Positions 3,567 to 6,549 of a stretch of DNA of 6,549 bases are shown one piece after another. The notes under the pieces are model-generated. The model ran no database searches. It was not told the DNA's origin and was given only the letters and a program-made list of their open reading frames with translations. Position numbers and translations under genes: made by a program. This DNA is from Acidobacteriota bacterium (GTDB taxonomy: Bacteria; Acidobacteriota; Terriglobia; Bryobacterales; Bryobacteraceae). Where the stretch lies: contig CANNLB010000163.1 of NCBI GenBank assembly GCA_947505565.1, positions 1-6,549 on the forward strand, written 5' to 3'. Position 1 is the first letter of the stretch. The number at the start of each line of letters is the position of its first letter.

Positions 3567-6549
3567 ATGAAAGCTAAAATTTGGATTGCTGCTGCGCTAT
3601 TTGCGTGCCTCCAGCTGCCGACCTTGGCCCAGACCGTTGCGGGTTTCGGTGGTCTCTCAGGCGTTGTCCGCGATACTTCGGGTGCCGTTGTCCCCGGGGC
3701 CGACGTCTTGGTCGCTAACGAATCGAAGGGCATTCGCCGCCCGCTCACGACCAACGAGGCCGGTGTCTTCACCGCCCCCGCCTTGGTTCCCGCGTCTGGC
3801 TACTCCGTCAAGGTCACTAAAACCGGCTTCTCCCCGTACGAAGCCAAGGGCCTCGAGATCCAGATCGGCCAAAGCGTCAACCTTAACGTCGCGCTCAACG
3901 TCGCCAGCGCCGCCACGCAAGTCGAGGTTCGCGAGGCCGCGCCGCTCGTCGAATCCACGAAAACCGGCGTCTCCCAGGTCGTCGGCTCCGAACAGATCCA
4001 GTCTCTCCCCATCAACGGTCGCCGCGTCGATAGCTTCGTGCTGCTCACCCCGGCCGTCGTCCAGGACGGCACGTTCGGTCTCGTCTCCTTCCGCGGTATC
4101 GCCGGCGGCAACGCCTTCCTCACCGATGGCAACGACACGACCAACCAGTTCTACAACGAAAACGCCGGCCGTACCCGCATCAGCTCCCAGATCTCCCAGG
4201 ACGCCGTTCAGGAGTTCCAGGTGCTCTCGAACGGTTACTCCGCCGAGTTCGGCCGCGCCAACGGTGGCGTCATTAACACCGTCACCCGCTCCGGCGGCAA
4301 CGACGTCCACGGCACCGCCTACTGGTTCTTCCGCAACCAGGACTTCAACGCCCGCGACCGCTACGCCAACATCAACCCGGACGAGAAGCGCCAGCAGTTC
4401 GGCGGCTCCGTCGGCGGCGCGATTAAGAAAGATAAACTCTTCTACTTCACCAACGCCGAACTCACCCGCCGCAACTTCCCCCTCATCAACCGGCTCATCA
4501 ACCCCCAGTTGTTCGACGGCTCCGGTAACTTCATCGGCGCCTGCAACGCTCCCGCCGCCGCTTGCACCTCCGCCCGGTCCATTTTCGCCCGCCAGTTCCA
4601 AACGCTTGAACGCACGGCCGACTCCGAACTCGGCTTCGCCAAAATCGACTGGCGCCCCAGTGACCGTCATAGCTTCAGCTTCTCCGGCAACTACCTCCGC
4701 TGGGTCTCGCCCAACGGCATCCAAACCCAGGCCGTTCTCACGAACGGTAACGGCATCGGCAATAACGCCAACTCCACCGTCCGCACCCGGTACGGTCGTG
4801 CCAGTTGGACCGCCATCCCGACCAACTCCATCGTCAACGAAGTCCGCTTTGGCTGGTTTAAGGATCGGCTGTTCGACGACGTGAACCCGGCCCTGATCCC
4901 GGCCAGCACCGGCCGCCTCGGCCTCACCGTCCAGGGCCAAGCCAATCTCGGCACCGCCGTCGACTACCCCCGCCTGAACCCCTCCGAGCAGCGCTTCCAG
5001 TTCGCCGACACCCTGAACTGGACCTCCGGCAAGCACTCCTGGAAATTCGGTGCCGATATCGCGATGACGCAGGACTATCTCAACATCCTCCGCAACCAGT
5101 TCGGCAGCTACTCCTACGGCACCTTCACCGATTTTGCCTACGATTTCTCTCGGGTTCAGAACCCCAATGGTCGCGCGATCGGTTACAACTGGCAGAGCTT
5201 CAGCCAAACCATCGGCAACCCCAAGCTCGACTTCACCACCCGGGACATCGCCTTCTTCTTCCAGGATCAGTTCCGCGCCACGAAGAAACTCACGATTAAC
5301 TTCGGCGTTCGTTGGGATTACTCCCAGCTCCCCCAGCCCACCCAAATCAATCCGCTCTATCCCCAAACCGGCGTGATCAACTCGCCTAAGAGCAACTTCG
5401 CCCCCCGCATGGGTCTCGCCTACGCGCTGAACGAAAAAACCGTGATCCGCACCGGATACGGCGTCTTCGTCGCCCGCTACCAGGGAGCCCTCATCCAGAG
5501 CCTCTTTCTGAACAATGGCCTCTACCAACCCGCCGTGCTGCTCCAAAACGGCGCCGCCGCCGGGCCGTCGTTCCCGAACATCCTCCCTTCAAACGCCTCC
5601 GGTCTCCCCGGCGGCGCGGTCAGCCTGGTGATTGCCGATAAGGACCTTCGCAACGCCTACACCCAACAGTGGGACTTCGCCATCGAGCGTCAGTTGACGG
5701 CCAATCTCGGCCTCACCGTAAACTACCTCGGTAGCCGCGGAGCCGCTGTCTTTACGACGCGCGACCTCAACGTTGGCCCGTTCGGCGCCCCGGTCACCTA
5801 CCGGATCTTTGACGCCGCCAACAACCAGACCGGCACTTACACGACCAACGCCTACTACACCGCCAACCGCGTCGACCCCCGTTTCCAGCGCATCACCCAG
5901 ATCGAGAACGGTGGCAACACCTATTATCACGGCCTCGCCGTCCAAGTGAACAAGCGCATGGCGAAAGGCTTCCAGTCTTCGCTCGCCTATACCTGGTCCC
6001 ACGCCATCGATACGGCCAATCAAGGCGGTGCCAATAACGCCACCTTCTTTGACACGATCCGCTCCACCTTCAACGGTGACTACTCGGCCGACAAGGGTTC
6101 CAGCCTCCTTGACCAACGCCACCGCGCCGTCTTCTCGTCCATTTGGGAGCCCACTTACGGCAAGAACTCGCTGAACAAATTCGTGAAATGGGCGGTCGCC
6201 AACTGGCAGCTTTCCCAGATCACGACCCTCGCCACCGGCCAACCGCAGACCACCACGATGCGCATCGCCGGTACCCCGTTCCCCGGTGCCGCGTTCAATA
6301 CCTCACTCAACGGGCTCGGCGGCACCAACCGCGTGCCCTACCTCCCCTTCGCTAATATGCAACTCGATAACATCTACCGGGCCGATGTGCGTATCACGAA
6401 GACCCTGCCCTTCTCCGAGCGGGTTAAGGCCTACGCCAGCTTCGAAGCCTTCAATATCAGCAACACCCAGTACAACACCGGCATCCTCACCGAGGCGGCC
6501 AACTTCGGTGTCGTCAACGGCGTCGCCGGCATCCGCCCCAGCGTCGGGC
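3567..6549 (+). CDS. TonB-dependent-receptor-like outer-membrane protein with N-terminal carboxypeptidase-regulatory-like domain (Oar-like), 3' end outside window
   Basis: An outer-membrane beta-barrel protein, probably for TonB-driven uptake or surface adhesion; the ligand is unknown. The frame is open for 994 codons to the window edge. A Sec signal peptide (1-21, ending PTLA before Q22) is followed by a CarboxypepD_reg-like beta-sandwich (about 28-112, from GLSGVVRDTSGAVVPGADV). A plug-like region (about 120-250) carries LPINGRR (147-153), SFRG (174-177), FLTDGND (184-190), VQEFQVLSNGYSAEFGR (214-230) and VINTVTRSGG (235-244). Beyond this is a long barrel rich in aromatic-ended strands, with YTWSHAID and DQRHR late in it. 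There is no FecA-type N-terminal signalling domain, so it is unlikely to signal to the sigma/anti-sigma pair by that route. Two cysteines (C325, C332) could form a loop disulfide. The ATG has no Shine-Dalgarno; a CTCCT lies 5 nt before it. The ending (FEAFNISNTQYN...) suggests only a few dozen residues are missing. Confidence 0.9.
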   Translation, partial: MKAKIWIAAALFACLQLPTLAQTVAGFGGLSGVVRDTSGAVVPGADVLVANESKGIRRPLTTNEAGVFTAPALVPASGYSVKVTKTGFSPYEAKGLEIQIGQSVNLNVALNVASAATQVEVREAAPLVESTKTGVSQVVGSEQIQSLPINGRRVDSFVLLTPAVVQDGTFGLVSFRGIAGGNAFLTDGNDTTNQFYNENAGRTRISSQISQDAVQEFQVLSNGYSAEFGRANGGVINTVTRSGGNDVHGTAYWFFRNQDFNARDRYANINPDEKRQQFGGSVGGAIKKDKLFYFTNAELTRRNFPLINRLINPQLFDGSGNFIGACNAPAAACTSARSIFARQFQTLERTADSELGFAKIDWRPSDRHSFSFSGNYLRWVSPNGIQTQAVLTNGNGIGNNANSTVRTRYGRASWTAIPTNSIVNEVRFGWFKDRLFDDVNPALIPASTGRLGLTVQGQANLGTAVDYPRLNPSEQRFQFADTLNWTSGKHSWKFGADIAMTQDYLNILRNQFGSYSYGTFTDFAYDFSRVQNPNGRAIGYNWQSFSQTIGNPKLDFTTRDIAFFFQDQFRATKKLTINFGVRWDYSQLPQPTQINPLYPQTGVINSPKSNFAPRMGLAYALNEKTVIRTGYGVFVARYQGALIQSLFLNNGLYQPAVLLQNGAAAGPSFPNILPSNASGLPGGAVSLVIADKDLRNAYTQQWDFAIERQLTANLGLTVNYLGSRGAAVFTTRDLNVGPFGAPVTYRIFDAANNQTGTYTTNAYYTANRVDPRFQRITQIENGGNTYYHGLAVQVNKRMAKGFQSSLAYTWSHAIDTANQGGANNATFFDTIRSTFNGDYSADKGSSLLDQRHRAVFSSIWEPTYGKNSLNKFVKWAVANWQLSQITTLATGQPQTTTMRIAGTPFPGAAFNTSLNGLGGTNRVPYLPFANMQLDNIYRADVRITKTLPFSERVKAYASFEAFNISNTQYNTGILTEAANFGVVNGVAGIRPSVG

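Noticed and set aside
2503..3570. A 355-codon Arg/Pro-rich + strand frame and a 242-codon minus-strand frame (2768-3496) within the transporter gene
   Set aside because: Both are shadows. The true frame encodes a protein with clear membrane helices and OFA/MFS motifs.
3586..4884. A 432-codon + strand frame rich in Ser/Pro/Arg/Thr
   Set aside because: It is out of frame with the receptor gene and of low complexity, typical of a shifted frame in GC-rich coding DNA.
3657..5546. A 629-codon open frame on the minus strand across the receptor gene
   Set aside because: The translation is dominated by Gly/Ala/Val/Glu repeats with no recognisable domain. It mirrors the C-ending codon bias of the + strand receptor frame, which carries a signal peptide and clear domain motifs.
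1..6549. Mobile element, CRISPR array, defence system or RNA gene
   Set aside because: No transposase, integrase, terminal repeats, regularly spaced repeats, tRNA-like cloverleaf or rRNA sequence was recognised, and all coding space is taken by the five genes described.

Overview
The window looks like chromosomal DNA of an Acidobacteriota bacterium, probably of the Solibacter/Bryobacter type. This is inferred from content, since no marker gene allows direct placement. It is GC-rich with a strong preference for C-ending codons in its right three quarters. It encodes a very large outer-membrane receptor whose N-terminus is a carboxypeptidase-regulatory-like domain (the 'Oar-like' architecture that is greatly expanded in that phylum), next to an ECF sigma / zinc-finger anti-sigma pair. 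All five genes are on the + strand. No RNA gene, mobile element, CRISPR array or phage gene was seen.

Left part (1-1501): an ECF-type promoter (GGAACTT, 15 nt, GTCAAA) precedes an ECF sigma factor best started at ATG 117. This overlaps by 4 nt (ATGA) a membrane-spanning anti-sigma factor with a textbook CX25HX3CX2C zinc-binding motif, one transmembrane helix and a periplasmic domain resembling the TonB C-terminal fold. The sigma factor probably transcribes its own operon, and the anti-sigma factor holds it at the membrane until a periplasmic signal is sensed.

Middle part (1502-3493): rsmA/ksgA (16S rRNA dimethyladenosine transferase) starts with TTG directly after the anti-sigma stop codon. 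After a 9-nt gap comes an OFA-type (oxalate/formate antiporter-like) major facilitator transporter. The gaps are so tight that the four genes look like one transcription unit, which would put an rRNA-modification enzyme and a transporter downstream of a stress-type promoter.

Right part (3494-6549): a 73-nt AT-rich spacer holds an inverted repeat and a plausible housekeeping promoter. It is followed by a TonB-dependent-receptor-like outer-membrane protein that stays open for 994 codons and runs off the right edge, probably only a few dozen codons short of its end. It is the largest gene of the window. Long open frames on the opposite strand and in other frames across it are shadows of its codon bias.

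Overall this is mostly ordinary core/regulatory content. The points most worth a second look are the self-directed ECF promoter, the TonB-like sensor domain on the anti-sigma factor, the sigma-antisigma-rsmA-transporter linkage, and the inverted repeat before the receptor gene.
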